NCBI RefSeq assembly: GCF_900249755.1
Contig: NZ_LT976854.1
Span: 1,650,927-1,714,926, forward strand
Length of the DNA stretch: 64,000 nt
From: Cupriavidus taiwanensis
Lineage (GTDB): Bacteria > Pseudomonadota > Gammaproteobacteria > Burkholderiales > Burkholderiaceae
Reading direction: 5' to 3'
Shown here: positions 17,769 through 26,522 of the stretch, in pieces
How the letters are laid out: every line of letters starts with the position of its first letter
How positions within the stretch are numbered: position 1 is the stretch's first letter
Position numbers and translations under genes: made by a program
The notes under the pieces: model-generated
What the model was told of the DNA's origin: nothing
What the model saw: only the letters and a program-made list of their open reading frames with translations
Database searches by the model: none

Positions 17769-19178
17769 TCATGCCGCGCGCGGCAGGCAAACCGACACCG
17801 CCAGCCCGCGCGGCGCGGCATTGCGCGCGCACACCGTGCCGCCATGCGCGGCGATGCCCGCCTGCGCGATGCTGAGCCCCAGTCCCGCGCCGGCCGGCTG
17901 GCCCGGCCCGCTGCGCACGCGATAGAACGGTTCGAACAGGCTGGCCAGCGCTTCGGCCGGCACGCCCGGGCCGCCGTCGACGATGTCGAGCCGGATCGCT
18001 TGCGCGTCGGCCCGCAACGTCACGCTCACCGGCGCGGCCGGGTCGGTGTAGCGGATGGCATTGCGCAGGATGTTCTCGATGGCGCTGCCCAGCGCCGCGG
18101 CATCGGCGTCGAAGCGCAGTTCGTCGGGCGCGGTCCAGCGGATCGCCACGCCGCGGGCCGCGGCCTCGAAGCGGGCATCGGCCACGATCACGTCGACCAG
18201 TCCGGCGAGGTCGATGGCGCTGCGCACCGGCGCCATCGCGTGCAGCCGCGCCAGCTGCAGCGTGCGCTCGACCAGGGCATCGAGCCGCTCCGTCTCGCGC
18301 TCGATGCGCTCGAACTGCAGTTCGAGCGTGGCGTCGCGGCGGCGCGCCAGTTCCAGCGACAGGCGCAGCCGCCCCAGCGGCGAGCGCAGTTCATGCGCGA
18401 TATTGCGCAGCAGCTGCTCGCGCCAGTCGACCAGGCGCTGCAGCCGGTCCGCCATGGCATCGAAATCGCGAGCGAGCTGGCCCAGCTCGTCGGCGCGGCG
18501 CGCCAGCACCGGCGGCGTGCGCGTGGCCAGTTCGCCGTCGGCAAGGGCCTGCGTGGCTTCGCGCAGGCGGCGCACCGGGCCGCTCACGTGCCGCGTCAGG
18601 GCCCAGCACAGCGGCGCCGAGACCGCCAGCGCGAACAGGCCGAGCGCCAGCGCCACCGGCGACAGGTGCAAAACCTCCCAGCGCGACGAGTCGAACGGCA
18701 GGAACAGCATCAGCACTTCGCTGCCGTCCGGCAGCGTGATCGGTTGCGGATCCCACCAGGACACACGCGCGCCGGGCCGCGGCACCTGCGCGACCGCCTG
18801 GCCGATCATGCCCGCGCCCCACATCGGCACGATGCGGTCGGCGAGATGGTTGCGCAGCCGCGCCGGCAGCTGGCGGCCCAGCATGTCGTGCAGCGCGTGG
18901 TCGACGATATAGACGTCCAGCGCCGACGCATGCGAGTCCATCGCCCGCAGCCAGCGCCGCAGTCCGGGACGGCCGTGGGTGCGCGCCACCTCGACCGCGT
19001 CCGCGGTCAGCGCGGCGGGGCTCAGGCCGTCGAGCGCCTCGAAGCGGTACCACGCCACCGCGGCCGTCAGCGCCATGCCGATGCCGACGATCGCGGCCAT
19101 GCCCAGCCAGAACGCCAGGAAGTTGCGCCAGAACAGCGACAGCGGAAACAGCGCGCGCACGCGACGCCAGCCGTTCAC
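17769..19178 (-). CDS. CpxA-like sensor histidine kinase
   Basis: A 469-residue classical kinase. TM1 is at about 20-43, a compact periplasmic domain at 44-172 and TM2 at 173-195, followed by HAMP. HisKA has H262 in LLRNIAHELRSPLGR, and the ATPase domain has ENILRNAIRY, DGGPGVP and GAGLGLSIA. The HisKA block resembles CpxA (HELR-xPL-xRL). The start is GTG 19178, overlapping the TGA of the upstream regulator (GTGA), a sign of translational coupling; the long upstream reading is a frame shadow of that regulator. It probably senses envelope or metal stress relevant to the divergent iron-uptake genes. Confidence 0.88.
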   Translation of the reverse strand: MNGWRRVRALFPLSLFWRNFLAFWLGMAAIVGIGMALTAAVAWYRFEALDGLSPAALTADAVEVARTHGRPGLRRWLRAMDSHASALDVYIVDHALHDMLGRQLPARLRNHLADRIVPMWGAGMIGQAVAQVPRPGARVSWWDPQPITLPDGSEVLMLFLPFDSSRWEVLHLSPVALALGLFALAVSAPLCWALTRHVSGPVRRLREATQALADGELATRTPPVLARRADELGQLARDFDAMADRLQRLVDWREQLLRNIAHELRSPLGRLRLSLELARRRDATLELQFERIERETERLDALVERTLQLARLHAMAPVRSAIDLAGLVDVIVADARFEAAARGVAIRWTAPDELRFDADAAALGSAIENILRNAIRYTDPAAPVSVTLRADAQAIRLDIVDGGPGVPAEALASLFEPFYRVRSGPGQPAGAGLGLSIAQAGIAAHGGTVCARNAAPRGLAVSVCLPRAA

Positions 19179-19894
19179 GGCGCCTGCACCAGCAGGTAGC
19201 CCTGGCCGCGCAGGTTGCGGATGCGCAGCGGCGCGGCGGTGCCGTCGAGCGCGAGCTTGCGGCGCAGCGCGCTGACATGCGTGTCGAGGCTGCGGTCGTA
19301 GCGCTCCGGGGCGCGTCCCAGCGCGAAGCGCCCGATCTCCTCGCGCGTCACCACCCGGCCCGCCGAACGCATCAGGATTTCCAGCACGCGCTGCTCGGCG
19401 CCGGTCAGCACGGCCCGCGCCGGGCCGTGCATGGCTTCGCCGGAAGCCAGGTTCAGGCGCAGCGCGCCGGTCTCCAGCCACGGGCTGGCACCGGTGGCCG
19501 GCAGCGCGCAGCGGAACCGGCGCAGCACCGCATGCATGCGCGCGCGCAGTTCGCGCGGGCTGAAGGGCTTGCTCAGGTAGTCGTCGGCACCCAGTTCCAG
19601 CCCGAGCACGCGGTCGGTCTCGTCGCCATGCGCGGTAAACATGATCACCGGGCGCTGCGAGCGCGCGCGATGCCGCCGCAGCAGCTCCAGCCCGTTGCCG
19701 TCGGGCAGCATCAGGTCCAGCAGCGCGACATCGTAGTCATCGCGGGCCAGCAGGGTCTCGCCCTGGGCGCGGGTATGCGCCAGCGTGACGGTGCAGTGGT
19801 CGGGCTCCAGGTACTCGCGCAGCATCTGCGCCAGTTCCAGGTCGTCGTCGATCAGCAGCACGCGCGCAGGCGGCGGGTCAGAACACATCAGCAT
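19175..19894 (-). CDS. OmpR/CpxR-type response regulator
   Basis: A 239-residue OmpR-family regulator. The receiver has acidic residues D16-D18, phospho-acceptor D60 in VALLDLMLPDGNG and K108 in YLSKPFSPRE. The winged helix at about 140-238 contains RVVTREEIGRFALG and SLDTHVSALRRKL. It is overlapped by the kinase gene and divergent from a TonB receptor. The shared region carries a 10-bp direct repeat suited to an OmpR-type dimer. A second ATG two codons later is also possible. Confidence 0.92.
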   Translation of the reverse strand: MLMCSDPPPARVLLIDDDLELAQMLREYLEPDHCTVTLAHTRAQGETLLARDDYDVALLDLMLPDGNGLELLRRHRARSQRPVIMFTAHGDETDRVLGLELGADDYLSKPFSPRELRARMHAVLRRFRCALPATGASPWLETGALRLNLASGEAMHGPARAVLTGAEQRVLEILMRSAGRVVTREEIGRFALGRAPERYDRSLDTHVSALRRKLALDGTAAPLRIRNLRGQGYLLVQAP

Positions 19895-19943
19895 GCAGCT
19901 TGCCGGGCCTGGCGGGCGAGGGACTGCCGCCGGCTCCCGGTTC

Positions 19944-19963
19944 CGTCAAGAAACGTCAAGAAA
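19944..19963. promoter_or_regulatory. Tandem direct repeat, candidate OmpR-type operator
   Basis: CGTCAAGAAA is repeated exactly at 19944-19953 and 19954-19963, 50 bp upstream of the regulator start. Head-to-tail half-sites with a period of 10-11 bp are the usual binding mode of OmpR/PhoB regulators. Confidence 0.55.
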
Positions 19964-20010
19964 ACAAAAGCTTTCCAAAGTGACTGGTAAGCAATTTGCG
20001 CCCCCAATTC

Positions 20011-20033
20011 TAATATGAGAATGATTGTTATTT
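20011..20033 (+). promoter_or_regulatory. Fur box over the receptor promoter
   Basis: TGAGAAT-G-ATTGTTA at 20016-20030 matches the 7-1-7 Fur consensus TGATAAT-N-ATTATCA at most positions. It adjoins a TAATAT (-10-like) at 20011-20016, 20-40 bp before the receptor ATG. It predicts repression by Fur with iron. Confidence 0.75.
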
Positions 20034-20052
20034 GCATGAAGCGGGGAAAATA

Positions 20053-22104
20053 ATGAAGGACAGGCAGGCAGCCGCAAGCGGGTTGGCATTGAAGGCGGCA
20101 GCACAAGCGGCGGGCATGCCGCGGGGGCCATGGGCCAAGGGGCTAGCCGCGATATGCGCGGCCTCGGGCATGGCGGGGGCCGGGGCGCAGCCGCAGGATT
20201 CCAGGACGGAAGCCACGCTCGCCACCGTGGTGGTGACCGCGGCGGGCAGCGCGCAGGACATCCGCGACGCGCCCGCTTCGATCAGCGTGGTCACGCGTTC
20301 GGAGCTGGAGAACAAGGCCTACCGCGACATCAACGACGCACTGGTGGAGGTGCCGGGCGTGATCGTCAGCGGCGGCGGCGACCGCACCGATATCAGCCTG
20401 CGCGGCATGGGCGCCAAGTACACCCAGGTGCTGATCGACGGCAAGCGCCAGAGTTCGCGCGAGACCCGCACCAACTCCGACTCGTCCGGCGTCGAGAGCA
20501 GCTGGACCCCGCCGCTGGCCGCGATCGAGCGGATCGAGGTGGTGCGCGGGCCGATGTCGTCGCTGTATGGCTCCGATGCCATGGGCGGCGTGGTCAACAT
20601 CATCACGCGCAAGGTGCCGAAGCAATGGACCGGCGAGCTGCGCGGCGATGCCACGCTGCAGCAGCACAGCGACTCCGGCAACCAGTACCAGGGCAACTTC
20701 TACCTGGCCGGCCCGCTCAAGAGCGACCTGCTGGGGCTGCAGCTGTACGGCCAGAGCACCCACCGCGTCGAGGACGAGATCGACTACGGCTTCCGCGGCC
20801 GCCGCGCCGAAAGCCTGACCGCCAAGCTGGCGCTGACGCCCACGCGCCAGCACGACATCGTGTTCGAGGCCACCGGCATGCGCCAGCAGCGCAGCGAGAC
20901 CGTGGGCAAGACCTTGCCGCCGCTGCCGCCCGGCACGCCGTGCCCGCGCACCGGCTGCCCCACGTCGTCCGAGACCGATTACCGCAGCGAGAAATACGCG
21001 CTGTCGCACACCGGCCGCTGGGGCTTCGGCGTCTCCGACAGCTATATCCAGCAGGAGGAATTCGACAACCGCAGCCGCCGGATGAAGATCAAGAACCTGG
21101 ATGCGCGCACCAGCTGGGCCATGCCGCTGGGCAACCACATGCTGTCGGTCGGCGCCGAATACCTGAACCAGCGCCTGAACGACCAGACCGGCAACCAGAT
21201 CGCCGGCGGCCCCAGCCAGGTCGAGCGCTACCAGTGGGCCCTGTTCGCCGAGGACGAATGGCGCCTGGCGCAGAGCTTTGCGCTGACCGGCGGCGTGCGC
21301 ATGGACCATGACCAGAACTTCGGCCAGCACTACAGCCCGCGCCTGTACGGCGTGTGGCACGCGGCCGAGCGGTGGACCGTCAAGGGCGGCGTGTCCACCG
21401 GCTTCCGTGCGCCGGACCTGCGCCAGACCGTGGCCGGCTGGGGCCAGACCAGCCGCGGCGGCAATATGTACGGCAACCCGGACCTGAAGCCCGAGACCAT
21501 GGTGTCGCAGGAACTGGGTCTGCTCTACGACAAGGGCAACGGCCTGCAGGCCGGCGTGACGCTGTTCAACAATGACTTCAAGGACAAGATCACGCGCGTG
21601 GCCTGCCCGCTCACGCAATGCACCGACGGCCCCAACCAGTTCGGCGCCGCCCCGACCACCTACATGAACGTGGACCGCGCCTACTCGCGCGGCGTGGAAG
21701 CCAGCCTGCGCTGGCCCATCGCGCAGGCGTGGTCGCTGACCGGCAGCTATACCTATACCCGCTCGGAACAGAAGACCGGGCAGTACCAGGGGCAGCCGCT
21801 GAACCAGCTGCCGATGCACCTGCTGGTGGCCACGCTGAACTGGCGGCCGAGCGAGAAGGTCAACGCGTGGGCGCGCGTCAACTACCGCGGCAAGGAGAGC
21901 CAGCCGATCACCGGGCCGTCGTCGAGCACCGTGGTGGCGCCGTCTTACACCTTCGTCGACCTCGGCGCGACCTACGCGCTGACCAAGAACGTGTCGGTGT
22001 TCGCCGGCATCTACAACCTGTTCGACAAGCAGGTGAACTACACCGACTACGGCTATGTCGAGGACGGCCGGCGCTACTGGATGAGCGTGGCGGTCAAGTT
22101 CTGA
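20053..22104 (+). CDS. TonB-dependent receptor, catecholate-siderophore (FepA/CirA-like) type
   Basis: A 683-residue outer-membrane receptor. A long signal region (about 1-45) is followed by a TonB box (ATVVVT) and a plug with PPLAAIERIEVVRGPMSSLYG and SDAMGGVVNIITRK. A 22-strand barrel follows with FRAPDLRQ and NPDLKPE blocks, ending in phenylalanine (VKF). The plug closely resembles FepA/IrgA/CirA receptors, so a ferric catecholate ligand is likely. ATG 20053 is preferred over TTG 20032 because GGGG lies 5-9 nt upstream and the Fur box would otherwise overlap coding sequence. It leads the binding-protein gene. Confidence 0.9.
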   Translation: MKDRQAAASGLALKAAAQAAGMPRGPWAKGLAAICAASGMAGAGAQPQDSRTEATLATVVVTAAGSAQDIRDAPASISVVTRSELENKAYRDINDALVEVPGVIVSGGGDRTDISLRGMGAKYTQVLIDGKRQSSRETRTNSDSSGVESSWTPPLAAIERIEVVRGPMSSLYGSDAMGGVVNIITRKVPKQWTGELRGDATLQQHSDSGNQYQGNFYLAGPLKSDLLGLQLYGQSTHRVEDEIDYGFRGRRAESLTAKLALTPTRQHDIVFEATGMRQQRSETVGKTLPPLPPGTPCPRTGCPTSSETDYRSEKYALSHTGRWGFGVSDSYIQQEEFDNRSRRMKIKNLDARTSWAMPLGNHMLSVGAEYLNQRLNDQTGNQIAGGPSQVERYQWALFAEDEWRLAQSFALTGGVRMDHDQNFGQHYSPRLYGVWHAAERWTVKGGVSTGFRAPDLRQTVAGWGQTSRGGNMYGNPDLKPETMVSQELGLLYDKGNGLQAGVTLFNNDFKDKITRVACPLTQCTDGPNQFGAAPTTYMNVDRAYSRGVEASLRWPIAQAWSLTGSYTYTRSEQKTGQYQGQPLNQLPMHLLVATLNWRPSEKVNAWARVNYRGKESQPITGPSSSTVVAPSYTFVDLGATYALTKNVSVFAGIYNLFDKQVNYTDYGYVEDGRRYWMSVAVKF

Positions 22105-22173
22105 GCCCCTGTTGGCGTGCTCCCGCTCGCCCCGTGCGGGCCGGGCGGCGCCTTGATCTCAAAGAGGAATTCC

Positions 22174-23103
22174 ATGACGAAGCACCAATCCACCCGGCGG
22201 CGCCTGCTGGCCGCCTGCGCGGCGGCCTTGCTGGCGCCCGCCCTGCCCGCCCGCGCGCTGCAGGTCAGGCATGCACAAGGCCTCGCCGAGGTGCCCGACC
22301 ATCCCGCCAGCATCGCGGTGTTCGACCTGGCCACGCTCGACACGCTGCGCGTGCTGGACGCCCCGGTGGCCGGCGTGCCCGACGGCAAGCTGCCGGGCAG
22401 GCTGGGCGTCTACGAGGACGCGCGCTACACCCGCATCGGGTCCGCGGGCGAGCCCGACATGGACGCGCTGCGCGCGCTGGCGCCACAGCTGATCGTGGTC
22501 GGCGGGCGCTCGGCATCGAAGTATGAAGCGCTGGCGAAGCTGGCCCCCACGCTGGACCTGAGCCCGTCCCGCGACGACCTGGTAGGCAGCGTCGCCGCGC
22601 AGGCGGCGCTGCTGGGCCAGCTGACCGGCCGCCAGGCACGGGCCGCGCAGCAGGTGGCGGCGCTGCGCGCGGCGGTGGCGCGCCTGCAGGCGCAGGCAGC
22701 GGGCGCCGGTACCGCGCTGGTGCTGCTGACCACCGGCGGCAAGATCAGCGCGCAGCCGCCAGGCACGCGCTTTGGCGTCATCCATGCGGCCTTCGGCCTG
22801 CGCCCGGCGCTGGCCGCCGCTCCCGAAGCCGGCGCGCGCGGCATGCCGGTGACGCCGGCGGATATCCGCCAGGCCGATCCGGACTGGCTGCTGGTGATCG
22901 ACCGCGATGCCGCCATCGGCCGCGCCGGCCCGTCGGCAAAAGAACTGCTCGACGTGGCGCCGCTGCATGGCGGGCGTGCCTGGCAGCGCGGACAGGTGGT
23001 GTATCTCGATCCGGCCAGCTGGTACCTGCTCGGCGGCGCCGGGCTGGGCGCCATGCAGGACAATGTGAAGCAGATCGCCGACGCGCTCGCGCGGCAATGC
23101 TGA
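22174..23103 (+). CDS. Periplasmic iron-siderophore binding protein (FatB/FepB-like, class III)
   Basis: A 309-residue substrate-binding protein. A twin-arginine-like signal (STRRRLLAACAAALL, about 1-28) precedes a class III fold with PASIAVFDLATLDTLRVL, LAPQLIVVGGRSASKYEAL and a C-terminal QRGQVVYLDPASWYL. It is 69 bp behind the TonB receptor with a strong AAAGAGGAA ribosome site. It should take the ferric chelate from the receptor to an inner-membrane ABC importer, but no permease or ATPase gene is nearby, so those are encoded elsewhere. Confidence 0.87.
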   Translation: MTKHQSTRRRLLAACAAALLAPALPARALQVRHAQGLAEVPDHPASIAVFDLATLDTLRVLDAPVAGVPDGKLPGRLGVYEDARYTRIGSAGEPDMDALRALAPQLIVVGGRSASKYEALAKLAPTLDLSPSRDDLVGSVAAQAALLGQLTGRQARAAQQVAALRAAVARLQAQAAGAGTALVLLTTGGKISAQPPGTRFGVIHAAFGLRPALAAAPEAGARGMPVTPADIRQADPDWLLVIDRDAAIGRAGPSAKELLDVAPLHGGRAWQRGQVVYLDPASWYLLGGAGLGAMQDNVKQIADALARQC

Positions 23104-23121
23104 GCCCAGCGCATCCGCGGC

Positions 23122-24915
23122 TCAGGCGGCCACGTCATCCGCGCGGCACGTTGCCGGCACCTCGCCGTAGCGTGCCATCAGCGCGCCGGCAATCGCATTG
23201 GTCCAGCCAAAGCCGTCCTGCAGCGGATACTCGCCACCGCCCCCACCCTGGGCGGCGCCTTCGATACGCCGGATGCGGTATTTCTCGACCAGCTTGCATT
23301 CGTGGGTGTACAGGCTGGCCACGGTAGCCAGCCAGCGCCGCGCAATCTCGCCTGCGAGGGCCTTATGGCCATAGCGCTCCAGGCCGCATACCGCCAGCCA
23401 TTGCAGCGGGGCCCAGCCGTTGGGATGGTCCCATTGCTGGCCCGAGGTGCACTCCGTGGTGGCCAGCCCGCCGTCGACCAGCAGCCGGTCCTGCAGCGCC
23501 TGCGCCACCGCCTGCGCCTGCGCCGGACTGGCCAGGCCGAGATAGAGCGGCATCACGGTGGCCGCGGTGAGATGCCGGCGCGGCGCGCCGCGGCACCAGT
23601 CGTAATCGACAAAGACACCCGCCGCGCCGTGCCACAGGTATTGCCGGATGGCCGCCTTGCGCCGTTGCGCCGCGGCGCGGTAAGTTGCTGCCGCGGCGGC
23701 GTCGGCGGCCTGATCGCACAGCGCGGCAAGGCGCGTTTCCAGGTGCCACAGCAGCGCATTGAGATCGACCGGCAGCAGCGCCGTGGTGCGGATGGTGGCA
23801 AGGTCAGCGGGCTGGCCGTCGGGCAAGTCAGGCGCATCGAGCCAGCGCGAGCTGAAGTCCCAGCCCGACTCCGCCGCGGCGCGCAGGTCGCGGAACACCA
23901 TATGGTGCGGCCGGCCGCTGCGCAGCGCGGTCTCCATATCTTCCAGGAACGCCTCCTCGCGCGGCCAGGCGCGGTCGTCCCAGTAGCGGTTGAGCAACGC
24001 GCCGTCGGGCAGGCAGACCACGCGGCGGTGCGCGTGGCCGGGACCCAGGCCGTCGGCGCCGTCCATCCAGAAGGCGTATTCGCGGCGCAGCTGCGGCAGG
24101 AAGTCGAGCGCGCGGGCCAACTGCTCGCGTTCGAGCAGGTCCACCATCAGCGCAAACACCGGCGGCTGCGAGCGGCTCAGGTAGTAGTTGCGGGTACCGT
24201 TCGGCACCAGCCCGTAGGTGTCGATCAGGTAGGCGAAATTGCGCGTCATCTCCACCATCAGGTCGTCGTGCCCGCTGCCGGCCAACCCCTCCATGGTGAA
24301 GTAGGAATCCCAGTAATAGAGTTCCCCGAAGCGGCCGCCCGGCACCACGTAGCGGTGCGGCAGCGGCAACAGCGACGACAGCGGCGGATGGGCCACGGGC
24401 GCGCGCGTCAGCACCGGCCACAGGCTGTCGATATGCTCGCGCAGGGTGCTGGCGGGATCGGACACGTAGTGGCTGTCCGGCACGGTGGCCCGGGTGAAAT
24501 ACGACTCCACGAAATCCGCCAGCGAGAAGCCGGGGGTGCCGCGCAGCTCGCGATAGCGCGCCACGATCAGGTCCGGGTCGCAGTTGGGAATGCAGTCAGG
24601 GAAGGTCTTGCTGTCGGCGAACAGGCCGCTGTGCTGGACGTCGACGAACAGCTCGCCATAGCGCGCCGCGGGCGACAGCATGTCGGCGCAGGCACAGCCC
24701 GGCAGCGTGTGCGGCGGCGGGCAGTCGCGGTGTGTGATCAATCGCGGGCGCGCCGCCGCGTGGATCTTGCCGGGCGCCGCCGCGGGCCCGGCCACGGCGC
24801 CGGCGCCGTCCGGCGTGGCCGGGGCGCTGCGCGGCACCGTGCTGCCGCTGGCGCTGGCGGCGGCGCCGGGTGATGACACCGCGGGTTCGGAGTCGGGCTT
24901 GCCGGTCGGCCGCAT
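23122..24915 (-). CDS. Trehalase (glycoside hydrolase family 37)
   Basis: A 597-residue inverting trehalase converting trehalose to two glucose. Both family signatures are present: PGGRFGELYYWDSYF and QWDHPNGWAPLQ. The acid Asp lies in SGWDFSSRW and the base Glu region in ECKLVEKY. ATG 24915 follows AGGAGG closely. The first 75 residues are low-complexity Ala/Pro/Gly without a clear signal peptide, so a cytoplasmic location is inferred; the tail is unusually long for TreF. It is convergent with the iron-binding-protein gene and about 80 bp downstream of the MFS gene on the same strand. Confidence 0.92.
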   Translation of the reverse strand: MRPTGKPDSEPAVSSPGAAASASGSTVPRSAPATPDGAGAVAGPAAAPGKIHAAARPRLITHRDCPPPHTLPGCACADMLSPAARYGELFVDVQHSGLFADSKTFPDCIPNCDPDLIVARYRELRGTPGFSLADFVESYFTRATVPDSHYVSDPASTLREHIDSLWPVLTRAPVAHPPLSSLLPLPHRYVVPGGRFGELYYWDSYFTMEGLAGSGHDDLMVEMTRNFAYLIDTYGLVPNGTRNYYLSRSQPPVFALMVDLLEREQLARALDFLPQLRREYAFWMDGADGLGPGHAHRRVVCLPDGALLNRYWDDRAWPREEAFLEDMETALRSGRPHHMVFRDLRAAAESGWDFSSRWLDAPDLPDGQPADLATIRTTALLPVDLNALLWHLETRLAALCDQAADAAAAATYRAAAQRRKAAIRQYLWHGAAGVFVDYDWCRGAPRRHLTAATVMPLYLGLASPAQAQAVAQALQDRLLVDGGLATTECTSGQQWDHPNGWAPLQWLAVCGLERYGHKALAGEIARRWLATVASLYTHECKLVEKYRIRRIEGAAQGGGGGEYPLQDGFGWTNAIAGALMARYGEVPATCRADDVAA

Positions 24916-24995
24916 GGGCGCCTCCTGGTACCGGCCGCGGCCGGCTTCAACGGGATAGAAATAGGAGCCGCGCAGCGCACGGTAAGTTCCGGGCG

Positions 24996-26420
24996 CTACA
25001 CCTCCTTCTCGCCATGCTGCACCGGCAGCGCCGGCGCGGCCTCGCGCACGCCCAGCTGCATGAAGATCCAGGCCGACGCGCAGGTGATCAGCCCCATGCA
25101 GATAAAGGTGGCATGGAAGGCCGGCAGCACCGCGGCGGGATCGCCGCCAAAGCGGTGCTGGAAGGTTGCCAGCAACGCGCCGGCCGCGGTCACGGCCAGG
25201 CTCATCGACAGCATCTGCACCATCGACAGCATGCTGTTGCCGCTGCTGGCGCCGGCGCCGCTGAGGTCCTTCAGCGTGACCGTGTTCATCGCCGTAAACT
25301 GGATCGAATTGACCATGCCGAACACGGCCAGCAGCGGCACCAGCAGCCATAGCGGCAGCTGCGGCGTGATCAGCGCAAATCCCGCCATCACCACCCCTAC
25401 CACGAACGTATTCGACACCAGCACGCGCCGATACCCATGGCGCTGGATCAGTCGCGTGGCGAGCCGCTTGGACGCCATGCCGGCGGCGGTGACCGGCAGC
25501 ATCATCAGGCCGGCATCGAGCGGCGCATAGCCCAGGCTGACCTGCAGCGTCAGCGGGATCAGGAACGGCATCGAGCCGTTGCCGATGCGCGCGAACAGGT
25601 TGCCCAGCAGCCCGACGCTGAAGCTGTGGATGCGGAACAGCCGCAACGGGAACAGCGGCTGCTTGCTGCGGTTGGCGTGCAGCCCGTAGGCGGTCAGCGC
25701 GGCCATGCTGCCGATCAGCAGCATCAGCACGGTGGCGTGCTGGAAGCCCAGCCCGGCGAGCCCGTCGAGCGAGAACGACAGCGCCAGCATGGCGGTGGCC
25801 AGCAACAGGTAGCCCGCAAGGTCGAAGCGGCCGACGCCGGCCAGCCGCGCGTTGGGCATGTAGCGCACGGTGGCCAGCGCGCCCAGCACGCCCACCGGCA
25901 CGTTGATCAGGAAGATCCAGTGCCAGGACAGCGCCTGGGTCAGCCAGCCGCCCAGCGTGGGGCCGATCAGCGGGCCGATCATGCCGGGAATGGCGACGAA
26001 GCTGAGCGCCTGCAGGTATTGCTCGCGCGGAAAGGTGCGCAGCACCGAGAGCCGCCCCACCGGCAGCAGCATCGCGCCGCCCACGCCCTGCACCACGCGC
26101 GCGCCGATCAGAAAGTTCAGCGTCGGCGCGTAGGCGCACAGCAGCGAGCCGGCGACGAACAGCGCGATCGCGGTCTGGAAGATGGTGCGGGTGCCGAAGC
26201 GGTCGGCCAGCCAGCCCGAGGCCGGGATGATCACCGCCATCGTCAGCGAGTAGGCAATCACCACCGACTGCATCCGCAGCGGGCTCTCGCCCAGGCTGTG
26301 CGCCATCGACGGCAGCGCGGTGTTGACGATGGTCGAGTCCAGCGTCTGCATGAAGAAACCGACCGCCACCACCCACAGCATGATGCGGCGGGTGCGGTCG
26401 TCGGGCGCGGGCGAGGTCAT
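24996..26420 (-). CDS. mdtD: MdtD-like MFS multidrug transporter (DHA2 family)
   Basis: A 474-residue 14-helix major facilitator. It carries FFMQTLDSTIVNTALPSMA, SGWLADRFGTRTIF, VQGVGGAMLLPVGRL, WHWIFLINVPVG and NTVTLKDLSGAGASSGNS. These blocks follow E. coli MdtD nearly residue for residue. The start at 26420 (MTSPAPDD) precedes the first helix directly. Unlike in E. coli it is not attached to mdtABC or baeSR. It probably exports a small molecule with proton antiport; the neighbouring trehalase suggests no obvious substrate. Confidence 0.85.
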   Translation of the reverse strand: MTSPAPDDRTRRIMLWVVAVGFFMQTLDSTIVNTALPSMAHSLGESPLRMQSVVIAYSLTMAVIIPASGWLADRFGTRTIFQTAIALFVAGSLLCAYAPTLNFLIGARVVQGVGGAMLLPVGRLSVLRTFPREQYLQALSFVAIPGMIGPLIGPTLGGWLTQALSWHWIFLINVPVGVLGALATVRYMPNARLAGVGRFDLAGYLLLATAMLALSFSLDGLAGLGFQHATVLMLLIGSMAALTAYGLHANRSKQPLFPLRLFRIHSFSVGLLGNLFARIGNGSMPFLIPLTLQVSLGYAPLDAGLMMLPVTAAGMASKRLATRLIQRHGYRRVLVSNTFVVGVVMAGFALITPQLPLWLLVPLLAVFGMVNSIQFTAMNTVTLKDLSGAGASSGNSMLSMVQMLSMSLAVTAAGALLATFQHRFGGDPAAVLPAFHATFICMGLITCASAWIFMQLGVREAAPALPVQHGEKEV

Positions 26421-26522
26421 GGTGCGGCTCCGGGTCCGGCCTGCGCTGTCCAACCCGGTGGGGGCGCCGGCCAAAGCCAACACCTTAAAGGGCAACGACA
26501 GCCGAGGCAATCGGCGCGAGGC

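Noticed and set aside
24916..26376. In-frame extension fusing trehalase to upstream sequence
   Set aside because: The extension is a frame shadow of the MFS gene; the trehalase has its own AGGAGG and ATG at 24915.
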